Counted from the stretch's first letter, positions 19,698 to 28,384 are shown. The stretch: DNA of 64,000 bases from Pseudomonas lini (GCF_030812475.1 NZ_JAUSSR010000010.1:1-64000); one strand, 5' to 3'. The notes: generated from the letters alone by a model not told the origin. Numbers and translations: made by a program.

Positions 19698-22184
19698 ATG
19701 CCTGATCTGCTTGACCGCTACCCGCTGACGGCGGGCACTTATCACGAACTGCTTGATGGCAGTGGAGCCGTGCGCCCGCACTGGCGACGGCTGTTCGAGC
19801 AATTGCAACGCAGCACACCCGCGCAGTTGGTGCAGCGTCAGGCGTTGCTGACCCGGCAGATCCAGGAAAACGGCGTGACCTACAATGTCTATGCCGACCC
19901 CAAGGGGGCTGACCGGCCGTGGGAACTCGACCTGCTGCCCCATGTCATTGCGGCTGACGAGTGGGAGCAATTGTCGGCTGGCATAGCGCAACGGGCGCGC
20001 TTGCTCAATGCCGTGCTGGCGGATCTCTATGGTCCGCAACGCTTGATCGCCGAGGGGCTGCTACCCGCCGAACTGGTATTTGGCCATAACAACTTCCTCT
20101 GGCCCTGCCAGGGCATTACACCACCCAACGGGGCCTTTCTGCATCTGTACGCGGTGGATCTGGCGCGCACGCCCGATGGTCGTTGGTGGGTGACGGCGGA
20201 TCGGACCCAGGCGCCGTCCGGGGCTGGTTATGCTCTGGAAAATCGCACCATCGTGTCTCGGGCCTTTCCCGAGTTGTACCGTGATCTGAAGGTGCAGCAT
20301 CTGGCCGGGTTCTTCCGCACGCTTCAGGAAACCCTGGCCCGTCAGGCGCCGAGCGATGATCAAGCGCCGTTGGTGGTGTTGCTGACGCCAGGACGATTCA
20401 ACGAAAGCTATTTCGAGCACCTGTACCTGGCGCGTCAGCTGGGTTATCCATTGGTGGAGGGCGGTGACCTCACGGTGCGGGATGCCACCGTCTACCTGAA
20501 AACCTTGAGCGGCCTGCGCCGGGTGCACGCAATCATGCGCCGGCTGGATGATGACTTCTGCGATCCGCTGGAATTGCGTACCGACTCGGCGCTTGGCGTG
20601 CCAGGCCTGCTCGAGGCCGTGCGGCAAGGGCGAGTGCTGGTGGCCAACGCCCTCGGCAGTGGCGTGCTGGAGTCGCCGGGGTTGCTGGGCTTTCTGCCGA
20701 GGATCAATCAATTCCTGTTCGGTGAAGCCTTGATCCTGCCTTCCATTGCCACCTGGTGGTGCGGAGAAGCGCCAGTGCTGGCCCAGGCCTTGGAAAAATT
20801 ACCGGAGCTGTTGATCAAACCGGCATTCCCATCCCAGAGCTTCACTCCGGTGTTTGGTCGTGATTTGAGTGAAAAACAGCGCCAGGACCTCGCCGAGCGT
20901 ATGCAGGCACGGCCTTACGCCTATGTGGCGCAAGAACTGGCGCAGCTTTCTCAGGCACCGGTCTGGCAGGCTGAAGACGGACAGTTGCAACCCCGTGCCA
21001 TTGGCATGCGCGTATATGCCGTAGCCAGCCGCGATGGGTATCGGGTGCTGCCCGGTGGCCTGACCCGGGTGGCCGCCGACGCCGACGCCGAAGAGGTGTC
21101 GATGCAGCGCGGCGGTGCGAGCAAGGACACTTGGGTGTTGGGGGATCGCCCACCCAGCGGCGAACAATGGAAAACCCGACGCAACATCGGGGTGCGCGAT
21201 CTGGTGCGGCTCGATCCGTATCTGCCGTCACGGGTGGTGGAAAACCTGTTCTGGTTCGGCCGTTACTGCGAGCGTTGCGATGGCAGCGCACGGTTGCTGC
21301 GGATCATGCTGGCGCATTATGTCGACGGTGACGATCCCCAGGCCTTGCAGGCGGCAGTCGATCTTGGCGAGCGCCTGAATCTGTTGCCGGATGAAGGTGA
21401 GTTGCCGGAGCGCTTGTTGGCGGCGCTGCTCGGCGATGACTGGCCGTTCAGCCTGCGCTCCAACCTGCAGCGTTTGCAGTGGGCGGCCTCCCAGGTGCGG
21501 GGCAAGCTCTCCCGGGAAAACTGGCAGGCGCTGGTGGAATTGCAGCGCGAAGCCATGGCGCTGGAAACCGATGAAGCGGATTTTGGCGAGCTGCTGGATT
21601 TTCTCAACCGTCTCGTGATGTCCTTGGCGGCGTTGTCCGGTTTCGCCCTGGACGACATGACACGGGACGAAGGCTGGCGCTTCCTGATGATCGGTCGTCG
21701 GATCGAGCGCCTGCAATTTCTCAGCAGCAGCCTCGCCGCATTTCTGCGGGGTGCCGGCGCCTTCGACCAGGCCGGGCTGGAATGGCTGCTGGAGCTGGGA
21801 AACAGCAGCATCACCTACCGTTCGCGGTATCTCGCGGTGGCGCAATTGATACCGGTCCTGGACCTGTTGCTGCTGGATGAACAAAACCCCCATGCGGTGC
21901 TGTTCCAGCTGAAGCTGGTGACTCGCACCCTGAAGCGCTTGAACAATGACTTTGGCGTACCTCGTGAAGCAGCCCTGCCGCAATTGGTGGACCGCCTGGC
22001 GCGTTTTGATCTGGGGTGCCTGGAGAATTCGCTGTTTGGTGAATCCAGCCTTCGCGCCGCCCTCAATGGTCTGGCTGATTTGCTTCAAGAGATCGCCGAT
22101 ATCAGCGGGCAAATGTCGGATCGCCTGGCCTTGCGCCATTTCGCCCATGTCGATGATGTCAGCCAGCGCACGGTGTCCGTCTGA
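19698..22184 (+). CDS. Circularly permuted ATP-grasp / alpha-E fusion protein
   Basis: 828 residues. The N-terminal part (about residues 60-480) is a circularly permuted ATP-grasp ligase (DUF404/DUF407 type; GPQRLIAEGLLP, VTADRTQAPSGAGYALENR). The C-terminal part (about residues 510-820) is an alpha-helical alpha-E domain (DUF403; PSRVVENLFWFGRYCERCDG). In many genomes these are separate genes, and here they are fused. ATP-grasp enzymes ligate carboxylates to amines through an acylphosphate, consistent with the neighbouring transglutaminase proteins. Its TGA overlaps the next ATG (TGATG), which indicates coupled translation. Confidence 0.9.
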   Translation: MPDLLDRYPLTAGTYHELLDGSGAVRPHWRRLFEQLQRSTPAQLVQRQALLTRQIQENGVTYNVYADPKGADRPWELDLLPHVIAADEWEQLSAGIAQRARLLNAVLADLYGPQRLIAEGLLPAELVFGHNNFLWPCQGITPPNGAFLHLYAVDLARTPDGRWWVTADRTQAPSGAGYALENRTIVSRAFPELYRDLKVQHLAGFFRTLQETLARQAPSDDQAPLVVLLTPGRFNESYFEHLYLARQLGYPLVEGGDLTVRDATVYLKTLSGLRRVHAIMRRLDDDFCDPLELRTDSALGVPGLLEAVRQGRVLVANALGSGVLESPGLLGFLPRINQFLFGEALILPSIATWWCGEAPVLAQALEKLPELLIKPAFPSQSFTPVFGRDLSEKQRQDLAERMQARPYAYVAQELAQLSQAPVWQAEDGQLQPRAIGMRVYAVASRDGYRVLPGGLTRVAADADAEEVSMQRGGASKDTWVLGDRPPSGEQWKTRRNIGVRDLVRLDPYLPSRVVENLFWFGRYCERCDGSARLLRIMLAHYVDGDDPQALQAAVDLGERLNLLPDEGELPERLLAALLGDDWPFSLRSNLQRLQWAASQVRGKLSRENWQALVELQREAMALETDEADFGELLDFLNRLVMSLAALSGFALDDMTRDEGWRFLMIGRRIERLQFLSSSLAAFLRGAGAFDQAGLEWLLELGNSSITYRSRYLAVAQLIPVLDLLLLDEQNPHAVLFQLKLVTRTLKRLNNDFGVPREAALPQLVDRLARFDLGCLENSLFGESSLRAALNGLADLLQEIADISGQMSDRLALRHFAHVDDVSQRTVSV

Positions 22185-23074
22185 TGAACGCCCATTACCG
22201 GATTCTCCACGACACCCATTACCAGTACGACAGCCCGGTCTCCCTGGCCCAGCAACTGGCTCACTTGTGGCCGCGAGCCTGTGCCTGGCAGCGTTGCACC
22301 GAGCAGCAATTGCAAATCAGTCCGGACCCGACTACGCGCCGGGACGAACTGGACGTATTCGGCAATCCCCTGACCCGGCTGGCGTTCGAGCGGCCCCACG
22401 ATGAATTGCTGGTCAATGCCCGGCTCACCGTTGAAGTGCTGGCGCGGCCTGCGCTCGATTTCAATCAATCTCCCGCATGGGAGCAAACGCGCAATGCGCT
22501 GACCTACAGCAGTCAGCCGCTGTCTCCTGAACTGCTGGATGCCTGCCGTTTTCGTTTTGAATCGCCTTATGTGCATTTGAAGCGCAACTTCGTCGAATTC
22601 TCGCAAAGTTGCTTTCCCCAGGGGCGGCCGCTGTTAATTGGCGTACAGGCCCTGATGGAAAAAATCTTCAGCGAATTCACCTTCGACGCCGAAGCAACCC
22701 AAGTAGCGACGCCATTGGTGGAAGTGCTGGAGCGTCGGCGGGGGGTTTGTCAGGATTTCGCGCACCTGATGCTCGCCTGCGTGCGCTCTCGTGGATTAGC
22801 GGCGCGGTACATCAGCGGTTACCTGCTGACCCAGCCACCGCCGGGGCAGCCGCGATTGATCGGCGCCGATGCATCCCACGCCTGGGTCTCGGTATTTTGC
22901 CCGGTGCTGGGCTGGGTCGATTTCGATCCGACCAACAATGTGCAGCCGGCGCTGGAACACATCACCCTGGCCTGGGGCCGGGATTTTTCCGATGTTTCTC
23001 CGTTGCGCGGGGTAATTCTGGGGGGCGGCAACCATGATCCGGAGGTTAGGGTTACCGTGATGCCCTTGGAATAA
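22184..23074 (+). CDS. Transglutaminase family protein
   Basis: 296 residues with an N-terminal bacterial transglutaminase-like domain (YRILHDTHYQYDSPV) and a cysteine-protease-like core. The triad is visible as RRGVCQDFAHLM, DASHAWVSV and DFDPTNN. It is the third member of the cluster and probably acts as a hydrolase or crosslinker on the product of the ATP-grasp ligase. It has no signal peptide, so it is cytoplasmic. Confidence 0.9.
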   Translation: MNAHYRILHDTHYQYDSPVSLAQQLAHLWPRACAWQRCTEQQLQISPDPTTRRDELDVFGNPLTRLAFERPHDELLVNARLTVEVLARPALDFNQSPAWEQTRNALTYSSQPLSPELLDACRFRFESPYVHLKRNFVEFSQSCFPQGRPLLIGVQALMEKIFSEFTFDAEATQVATPLVEVLERRRGVCQDFAHLMLACVRSRGLAARYISGYLLTQPPPGQPRLIGADASHAWVSVFCPVLGWVDFDPTNNVQPALEHITLAWGRDFSDVSPLRGVILGGGNHDPEVRVTVMPLE

Positions 23075-23118
23075 CAGGGATTCAGTTGATGGGAACGTAC
23101 TTGCAGAGCGTACCGACC

Positions 23119-23134
23119 CTATCAGATCTGATAG
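23119..23134. promoter_or_regulatory. Perfect 16-bp palindrome upstream of the Rhs gene
   Basis: CTATCAGATCTGATAG is fully self-complementary and lies 61 bp upstream of the Rhs ATG in the 120-bp gap after the transglutaminase gene. A dimeric regulator operator is possible. No cognate regulator is adjacent. Confidence 0.4.
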
Positions 23135-23194
23135 CTAGGCACCTCCATACAGCCAAGTGATACTGGCCCCAGAGTTGAGATATTTCAGGGAGCC

Positions 23195-24262
23195 ATGTTC
23201 ATGCCGAAGAACGAAGACGCACTGCTCTGCACCTACCATTACGATCCACTGGGCAGGCTGGTCGCTAGTACGCTTGCGCAGGACGACAGCTCCGAGCGCT
23301 TTTACATGAAAGACCGTTTATCCACCGAAATCCAAGGCACGGTGCGGCAGTCGATCATGCAGCACGGAGAGCAGCTGTTGGCGCAGCAATTGCACGAGAG
23401 CAACAACGTGGAAACCAGCTTGCTTGCCACTGATCAGCATCGTTCGGTGCTGAATGTCGTGGATACAACCGAAAGCCATTCCCTCCAGTACACCCCCTAC
23501 GGTCATCGTACGTTGGAGAACGGTTTGCTCAGCCTGCTCTGTTTTAACGGAGAACGACCTGATCCGGTGACAGGGCATTATTTGTTAGGCAAGGGCTATC
23601 GGGCGTTTAGCCCGGTGTTAATGAGGTTCAACAGCGCGGACACCTGGAGTCCGTTCGGAAAGGGGGGATTGAATTGTTATGCTTATTGTCTAGGGGATCC
23701 GGTCAATTACGATGATCCGACAGGGCACATGCGTCGGTTCTTGAAATTCGTGCGCAGGTCGCGGTCTCGATCTCCCAGTCCGCCGAGAACACCGGTGCCG
23801 GCAGATCAGGTCACCCGTAGCGCAAGAGGCCAAACGCATGGCGGCGCTTGGGAACCAGCGCAGAGAGTTCCACGGGGAAGGGGTAACACTGCGGGATTAC
23901 CCCATACAAGTGGTGTACCTAAGCCAGCTGATCAAAGGGCTGCCCGCGAGGCGCAAAGGGAACGTGCAGAGTTTAGAAGGCTCGTTAGGCGTGCGAATGC
24001 CTCTTTACCCGATATGCCGCCTGTGGCGCGGAGCATGTCGCCCGAAAATCAGATTCATGCACCGAGTGCACCACCGCTACAGCAAATGAATGAGATGGGC
24101 GTAAATCCGCCTCGTTATACGGATGTAGTCGCCACTTTACATAGCTCTGAGGCGGCTCCACCGTCCTATGAGAGGGTAATGCTGGAGCCCTACAAAATCG
24201 CGGCCGCAGCGAGAAAACATCCTTTGCCTTCTGACAGTAATCGTCAGATCAGGGACAGCTGA
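23195..24262 (+). CDS. Orphan Rhs-core protein with PSAP/PPxY-bearing tail
   Basis: 355 residues. Residues 75-178 form the Rhs-associated core (LLATDQHRSVLNVV, YTPYGHR, FNGERPDPVTGHYLLGKGYRAFSPVLMRFNSAD, CYAYCLGDPVNYDDPTG). There is no long YD-repeat barrel, so it is a short orphan form. The 175-residue tail is not a recognised nuclease or deaminase. It opens with an Arg/Ser/Pro-rich stretch (RRSRSRSPSPPRTP). Within 36 residues it then carries PSAP (290-293), PPRY (305-308) and PPSY (322-325), which are the eukaryotic Tsg101- and Nedd4-type WW-binding motifs. AGGGAG precedes the ATG, and a second ATG at 23201 is also possible. No VgrG or immunity gene adjoins it. Confidence 0.8.
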   Translation: MFMPKNEDALLCTYHYDPLGRLVASTLAQDDSSERFYMKDRLSTEIQGTVRQSIMQHGEQLLAQQLHESNNVETSLLATDQHRSVLNVVDTTESHSLQYTPYGHRTLENGLLSLLCFNGERPDPVTGHYLLGKGYRAFSPVLMRFNSADTWSPFGKGGLNCYAYCLGDPVNYDDPTGHMRRFLKFVRRSRSRSPSPPRTPVPADQVTRSARGQTHGGAWEPAQRVPRGRGNTAGLPHTSGVPKPADQRAAREAQRERAEFRRLVRRANASLPDMPPVARSMSPENQIHAPSAPPLQQMNEMGVNPPRYTDVVATLHSSEAAPPSYERVMLEPYKIAAAARKHPLPSDSNRQIRDS

Positions 24263-24369
24263 TCGATCAGGCTTTGTTCCTGGCTGAAAAAACTCAGGGT
24301 CAGCAGCCGCGCTGCCAACCCTGGACACAGATCCGGTGGGCCTGATCAGATCATCCGGCCCTGAGGGTC

Positions 24370-24558
24370 TCAGGCGTCGGGCGCCTGATCTTTCGGTGTT
24401 TCGGTTTCGTCTGTAGCCACTTCGCCTTCGGCATCCGGGTTCAGTGCTGCTGCTTCTTCTTCAGCGGTAGCTTTCTTGCGCTGAAGCTTTTCCTCTTTCT
24501 TCTGCTCCTTGGCCAAGTCTCTTTGACGTTTGGCGAAGGAATAATTGGGTTTAGCCAT
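24370..24558 (-). CDS. Small highly charged conserved hypothetical protein
   Basis: 62 residues starting MAKPNYSFAKRQRDLAKEQKKEEK. It has a Lys/Gln/Glu-rich basic first half and an acidic, Ala/Glu/Asp-rich second half (DAEGEVATDETETPKDQAPDA), and is probably disordered or a single helix. AGAGGA lies upstream of the ATG at 24558, and a longer reading frame has no better start. Similar small proteins are annotated as hypothetical in pseudomonads. The function is unknown. Confidence 0.7.
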   Translation of the reverse strand: MAKPNYSFAKRQRDLAKEQKKEEKLQRKKATAEEEAAALNPDAEGEVATDETETPKDQAPDA

Positions 24559-24626
24559 GGGCGATCCTCTGGGGTCGAAGGTGAGGTTGAGCGGCGCGTA
24601 TTCTGCCTTGTATCGATGCCGAGCCG

Positions 24627-25214
24627 TTAGCTGGGTTTTTGCTCTGTCCACTTTGGCACTATTGTCGGCTGCCAGGCATCCAGGGCATCGAGCAGGGTTT
24701 GCGGCGATTCGCTCACTTGCAGCATGTCACGGTGCGCCTCGCGAACGAAGCCTTCGCCGACGATATGATCAAGAAAACCGGTCAGTTTGCTGTAGAAACC
24801 GTTCACTTCCAGCAAGCCTAGCGGTTTGCCGTGATAGCCGAGCTGGCCCCAGGTCCAGACTTCGAACAGTTCCTCCAGGGTGCCCAGGCCGCCAGGCAGG
24901 GCGATGAAGGCGTCGCTGAGCTCGGCCATCCGCGCCTTGCGTGCGTGCATGCCGTCGACCACTTCCAGGCGGGTCAGGCCGCTGTGGCCGATTTCCTTGT
25001 CCATGAGGCTTTGCGGGATGATCCCGATCACTTCACCACCGGCCGCCAGCGCAGCATCGGCGACGACGCCCATCAGCCCGACGGCGCCACCGCCATAGAC
25101 CAGTGTCAGCTTGCGCTCGGCCAGTGCTCGCCCGAGGGCGATAGCTGCTTCACGATAAGCCGGGTGAGTGCCGGTACTGGCACCGCAAAATACACAAACG
25201 GACGCTAAAGACAT
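24627..25214 (-). CDS. LOG family (TIGR00730) Rossmann-fold nucleotide hydrolase
   Basis: 195 residues from ATG 25214 (MSLASVCVFCGASTG). Family motifs are present: YGGGAVGLMGVVADAAL and LPGGLGTLEELFEVWTWGQLG, the PGGxGTxxE signature of cytokinin-activating LOG phosphoribohydrolases. Members hydrolyse the N-glycosidic bond of nucleoside 5'-monophosphates such as AMP or cytokinin riboside monophosphates. Whether this one makes cytokinins or acts in nucleotide salvage cannot be told from sequence. Confidence 0.88.
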   Translation of the reverse strand: MSLASVCVFCGASTGTHPAYREAAIALGRALAERKLTLVYGGGAVGLMGVVADAALAAGGEVIGIIPQSLMDKEIGHSGLTRLEVVDGMHARKARMAELSDAFIALPGGLGTLEELFEVWTWGQLGYHGKPLGLLEVNGFYSKLTGFLDHIVGEGFVREAHRDMLQVSESPQTLLDALDAWQPTIVPKWTEQKPS

Positions 25215-25273
25215 GCCTTGCTCCACGATCAGAATGATCACAGAGTAACGGCAGGCGAGCGGCGCTCCAAGGT

Positions 25274-25363
25274 CTAAACGTCGCGATCAGGTGTTTCACA
25301 GGTGCCGCTGGCGCCACAGGCATAAGCGGCGAGCAAACTGCGCAACAGGCTGTTAAGGGACAT
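25274..25363 (-). CDS. Putative small protein (29 aa) between LOG gene and azurin
   Basis: ATG at 25363 opens a 29-codon frame, MSLNSLLRSLLAAYACGASG followed by TCETPDRDV. It has a hydrophobic/amphipathic N-terminal half, two Cys and a polar tail. A GGAGCG ribosome-binding-like sequence lies eight bases upstream. It is the only plausible coding stretch in this 340-bp gap. No homology could be tested. Confidence 0.4.
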   Translation of the reverse strand: MSLNSLLRSLLAAYACGASGTCETPDRDV

Positions 25364-25471
25364 GACAGGCGCTCCAGATGAGGGATGACGGACTGATGAT
25401 AGGGCCGGACCAGACGTCTGGCTGGTAGATTGTCTCGATAGGTGTCATAGCCCGAAAGTTGTATACAATTT

Positions 25472-25485
25472 TTGATTCAGGTCAT
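25472..25485 (+). promoter_or_regulatory. Possible ANR/FNR-type box upstream of azurin
   Basis: TTGATTCAGGTCAT matches the FNR/ANR dyad TTGAT-N4-(A/G)TCAA at nine of ten informative positions. It lies 73 bp upstream of the azurin ATG. Azurin genes in P. aeruginosa are known ANR targets, so the site is plausible. Confidence 0.4.
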
Positions 25486-25557
25486 AGGAACTTGCGAAGT
25501 TTTCAGGCAGTCTTCTGTTCATTCGCACTTTTGTTAACCCTGCCTTGGAGATTCACC

Positions 25558-26004
25558 ATGTTTGCCAAACTTGTTGCGGTATCCCTGCTGACACTGGCCA
25601 GCAGCCAATTGATGGCTGCCGAGTGCAAGGTCACTGTCGACTCCACCGATCAGATGTCCTTTAGCACCAAGGCCATTGAAATCGACAAGAGCTGCAAGAC
25701 ATTCACCGTCGAGCTGACCCATTCCGGCAGCTTGCCGAAAAACGTCATGGGTCATAACTGGGTGCTGAGTAAAGAGGCTGATATGCAGCCGATCGCTACC
25801 GATGGCCTGGCGGCCGGCATCGACAAGAACTACCTGAAAGAAGGTGATGCCCGCATCATCGCCCACACCAAACTCATCGGCGCCAAGGAAACCGACTCGG
25901 TGACCTTCGATGTGGCGAAGCTCAATGCTGGCGAGAAGTACGGATTCTTCTGCTCGTTCCCGGGCCATATCTCGATGATGAAAGGGACTGTTACCCTGAA
26001 GTAA
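25558..26004 (+). CDS. azu: Azurin (periplasmic blue copper protein)
   Basis: 148-residue precursor. A 20-residue signal peptide (MFAKLVAVSLLTLASSQLMA) is cleaved before AECKV, giving a 128-residue mature protein, the canonical azurin length. The type 1 copper ligands are visible: His in VMGHNW, then Cys, His and Met in FFCSFPGHISMM. The disulfide cysteines CKV...SCKTF are present. It carries electrons in the periplasm, for example to denitrification enzymes or peroxidase. ATG 25558 is chosen because TTGGAG and the signal peptide support it. A strong terminator follows. Confidence 0.96.
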   Translation: MFAKLVAVSLLTLASSQLMAAECKVTVDSTDQMSFSTKAIEIDKSCKTFTVELTHSGSLPKNVMGHNWVLSKEADMQPIATDGLAAGIDKNYLKEGDARIIAHTKLIGAKETDSVTFDVAKLNAGEKYGFFCSFPGHISMMKGTVTLK

Positions 26005-26017
26005 TCGAATCGAGACA

Positions 26018-26050
26018 TAAAAAAAGCGTCCCTCGAAGGACGCTTTTTTG
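26018..26050. terminator. Bidirectional rho-independent terminator after azurin
   Basis: AAAAAAGCGTCC, loop CTCGAA, and GGACGCTTTTTT form a stem with A-run and T-run on opposite sides. It can therefore terminate azurin and also transcripts from the convergent nadE. Confidence 0.9.
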
Positions 26051-26077
26051 TGCCTGACATTTGACCGAGTCATCGTT

Positions 26078-26170
26078 CTTCGCGGGCAAGCCACGCTCCC
26101 ACATGATTTGTGTCGTGCCCATTACCGGCGTCCGACAACAAATCCTGTGGGAGCGGGCTTGCCCGCGAAG
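26078..26170. repeat. REP doublet
   Basis: CTTCGCGGGCAAGCCACGCT and GTGGGAGCGGGCTTGCCCGC are inverted around a 50-bp centre containing the TTTGTGTCG/CGACAACAAA-like sub-arms. It lies between azurin and nadE. Confidence 0.85.
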
Positions 26171-26194
26171 GCGTCGGCACAGACGCCGACGTTC

Positions 26195-27022
26195 TTATGG
26201 TGCGAACGGCATCACTCGCTTGTGATGAGTCTTTTTGTACGTATTGCAAATGATCTTGAATGCTTCTTCGCGCACCGGCTCGCCGTGCAGGAACGCGTCG
26301 ATCTCGGCGTAAGTCACACCATGGGACGCTTCGTCCGGCTTGCCCGGTGACAGGTCTTCAAGGTCGGCGGTCGGGATTTTTTCCACCAGTGACTCCGGCG
26401 CGCCGAAGCTGCGAGCGATGTCCCGAACCTGATTTTTCACCAGGCCACTCAACGGTGCCAGGTCACACGCGCCGTCACCGAATTTGGTGAAGAAGCCCAT
26501 CACCGCTTCCGCCGCGTGGTCGGTGCCGATCACCAGCCCATGTGCTGCGCCGGCAATGGTGTATTGGGCGACCATGCGCATCCGCGCCTTGGTATTGCCG
26601 AGTACGAAATCCACCGATACCGCTTGCTTGCCTTCGAACGCTGCCACTTCACTGGCCAGGGCCTTGACCGCCGGGCCGATGTTGACCGTGTGGCGTTCGT
26701 CCGGAGCAATGAAATCCAGCGAGGCCTGGGCGTCGTGCTCATCGAACTGGGTCTGGTACGGCAGGCGCACGGCGATGAACTTGTAGCTGTCGTCGCCGGT
26801 GCGTGTGCGCAGCTCGCGCATGGCGCGCTGGGCCAGCAGCCCGGCGGTCAGGGAATCGACACCGCCGCTGATGCCGAGCACCAGCGTCTTGAGGCCGGAA
26901 TTGACCAGGCAATCCTGGATGAAGGTGATCCGTCGGGCGACTTCGGCCTCAAGGGCGGCCTGGTCGGCGAACGGCGGTTGAACCTTGAGCTGCTCAGCAA
27001 TCTCACGCTGTTCGGCTTGCAT
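26195..27022 (-). CDS. nadE: NH3-dependent NAD+ synthetase
   Basis: 275 residues. It converts nicotinate adenine dinucleotide, ATP and ammonia to NAD+. The adenylation P-loop LGISGGVDSLTAGLL is near residue 48. The short form lacks an N-terminal glutaminase domain, so ammonia is the nitrogen donor. It starts two to five bases after the pncB stop, forming a compact NAD salvage operon. Confidence 0.96.
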   Translation of the reverse strand: MQAEQREIAEQLKVQPPFADQAALEAEVARRITFIQDCLVNSGLKTLVLGISGGVDSLTAGLLAQRAMRELRTRTGDDSYKFIAVRLPYQTQFDEHDAQASLDFIAPDERHTVNIGPAVKALASEVAAFEGKQAVSVDFVLGNTKARMRMVAQYTIAGAAHGLVIGTDHAAEAVMGFFTKFGDGACDLAPLSGLVKNQVRDIARSFGAPESLVEKIPTADLEDLSPGKPDEASHGVTYAEIDAFLHGEPVREEAFKIICNTYKKTHHKRVMPFAP

Positions 27023-27026
27023 GAAT

Positions 27027-28262
27027 TCACTCCTTGCTTGAAATGCCTGCCGTACTGGAAAGGGCGGCAGGTACCTGGAAAACGTGTCGCAAATAGGCGA
27101 CGAAATTCGGATCTTTGCAATGGGTCTTGCCTGGCTCGTCGGAGATCTTCGCCACCGGCTGGCCGTTGCAGGCGGCCATTTTAAGCACGATGCTCATCGG
27201 TTCGACACCCGGAATATCACACGTCAGGTTGGTGCCGATACCGAAGCTGACATTGATCCGACCACGTAGCGCCCGGAAAATCTCAAGGGACTTGGGCAGC
27301 GTCAGACTGTCGGAGAACACCAGCGTCTTGCTCATCGGATCGATGCCCAGCTGGTGATAATGAGCAATGGCCTTTTCCGCCCAGAGCACAGGATCACCGG
27401 AGTCGTGGCGCAAGCCGTCGAAGAGTTTGGCGAAATACAGGTCGAAATCACTGAGGAAGGCATCGGTGGTGATGCAGTCGGTCAGGGCGATGCCGAGCAG
27501 GCCGCGATATTCACGGACCCAGCAATCGAGGGCGGCGATCTGGCTGTCGATCAGTCGCGGCCCAAGTTGCTGATGGGCCATGATCCACTCGTGGGCCATG
27601 GTGCCCAGCGGTTTCATGTCCAGCTCACGCGACAGGTGCACGTTGCTGGTGCCGACGAAGCGCCCGGGGAAATCGTGTTTGAGCACGTTCACCACTTCTT
27701 CCTGCACGCGGAACGAGAAGCGCCGGCGCGTACCGAAATCGGCGACCTGCAATTCGGATAATTCATCGCTGCCGGCATTGGCGGTCAGCCAGTCGAACTT
27801 GCGATAGAGCTGCTCGCGCGCCTGCTCCAGGACGATTTCCCTGTAGCGATAGCGGTTTCGCACTTCACTGACGATCGCCAGCAGTGGCACTTCGAACAGG
27901 ATCACATGCAGCCATGGTCCACGCAGGCGGATGAACAGTTCGCCGTTTTCAATCCCCGTATGGACGTAGCGCAGGTTGAAGCGGAACAACCCGAGGAAAC
28001 GCAGGAAATCCGGTTTCATGAAGCTGATGCGCTCCATGAAACTCAACTGATCGGCACTCAGGCTCAACTCGGCCAGGCGCTCTATCTGGAAGCGGATCTC
28101 CGCCAGGTAAGGGCGCAGATCTTCACTGTTTCGGCAACGGAACTCCCATTCGACTTCCACATTCGGGTAGTTGTGCAGCACCGCCTGCATCATCGTCAGT
28201 TTGTAGAAGTCGGTGTCGAGCAGGTTCTGCACGATGCGATCGGCAAACACACTCTCGCTCAT
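27027..28262 (-). CDS. pncB: Nicotinate phosphoribosyltransferase
   Basis: 411 residues. It makes nicotinate mononucleotide from nicotinate and PRPP with ATP hydrolysis, the entry step of the Preiss-Handler pathway. Family features are the N-terminal DFYKLTMMQAVLHNYPNVEVEWEFRCRN, the central GTSNVHLSRELDMKPLGTMAHEW region and RHDSGDPVLWAEKAIAHY. It is upstream of and coupled to nadE. No regulator gene for NAD synthesis is seen nearby. Confidence 0.96.
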   Translation of the reverse strand: MSESVFADRIVQNLLDTDFYKLTMMQAVLHNYPNVEVEWEFRCRNSEDLRPYLAEIRFQIERLAELSLSADQLSFMERISFMKPDFLRFLGLFRFNLRYVHTGIENGELFIRLRGPWLHVILFEVPLLAIVSEVRNRYRYREIVLEQAREQLYRKFDWLTANAGSDELSELQVADFGTRRRFSFRVQEEVVNVLKHDFPGRFVGTSNVHLSRELDMKPLGTMAHEWIMAHQQLGPRLIDSQIAALDCWVREYRGLLGIALTDCITTDAFLSDFDLYFAKLFDGLRHDSGDPVLWAEKAIAHYHQLGIDPMSKTLVFSDSLTLPKSLEIFRALRGRINVSFGIGTNLTCDIPGVEPMSIVLKMAACNGQPVAKISDEPGKTHCKDPNFVAYLRHVFQVPAALSSTAGISSKE

Positions 28263-28384
28263 AATGGGGTTCTCCAGGCTGGCCGCGGCCTGCGGCAGCG
28301 ACGTTGCAGCTGTTTCAATGAATGGGGCTAGTGGCGCATATCGGTGGTGAGGATTGCCAGCGATTTTTTAGACCGCAGCAGATC

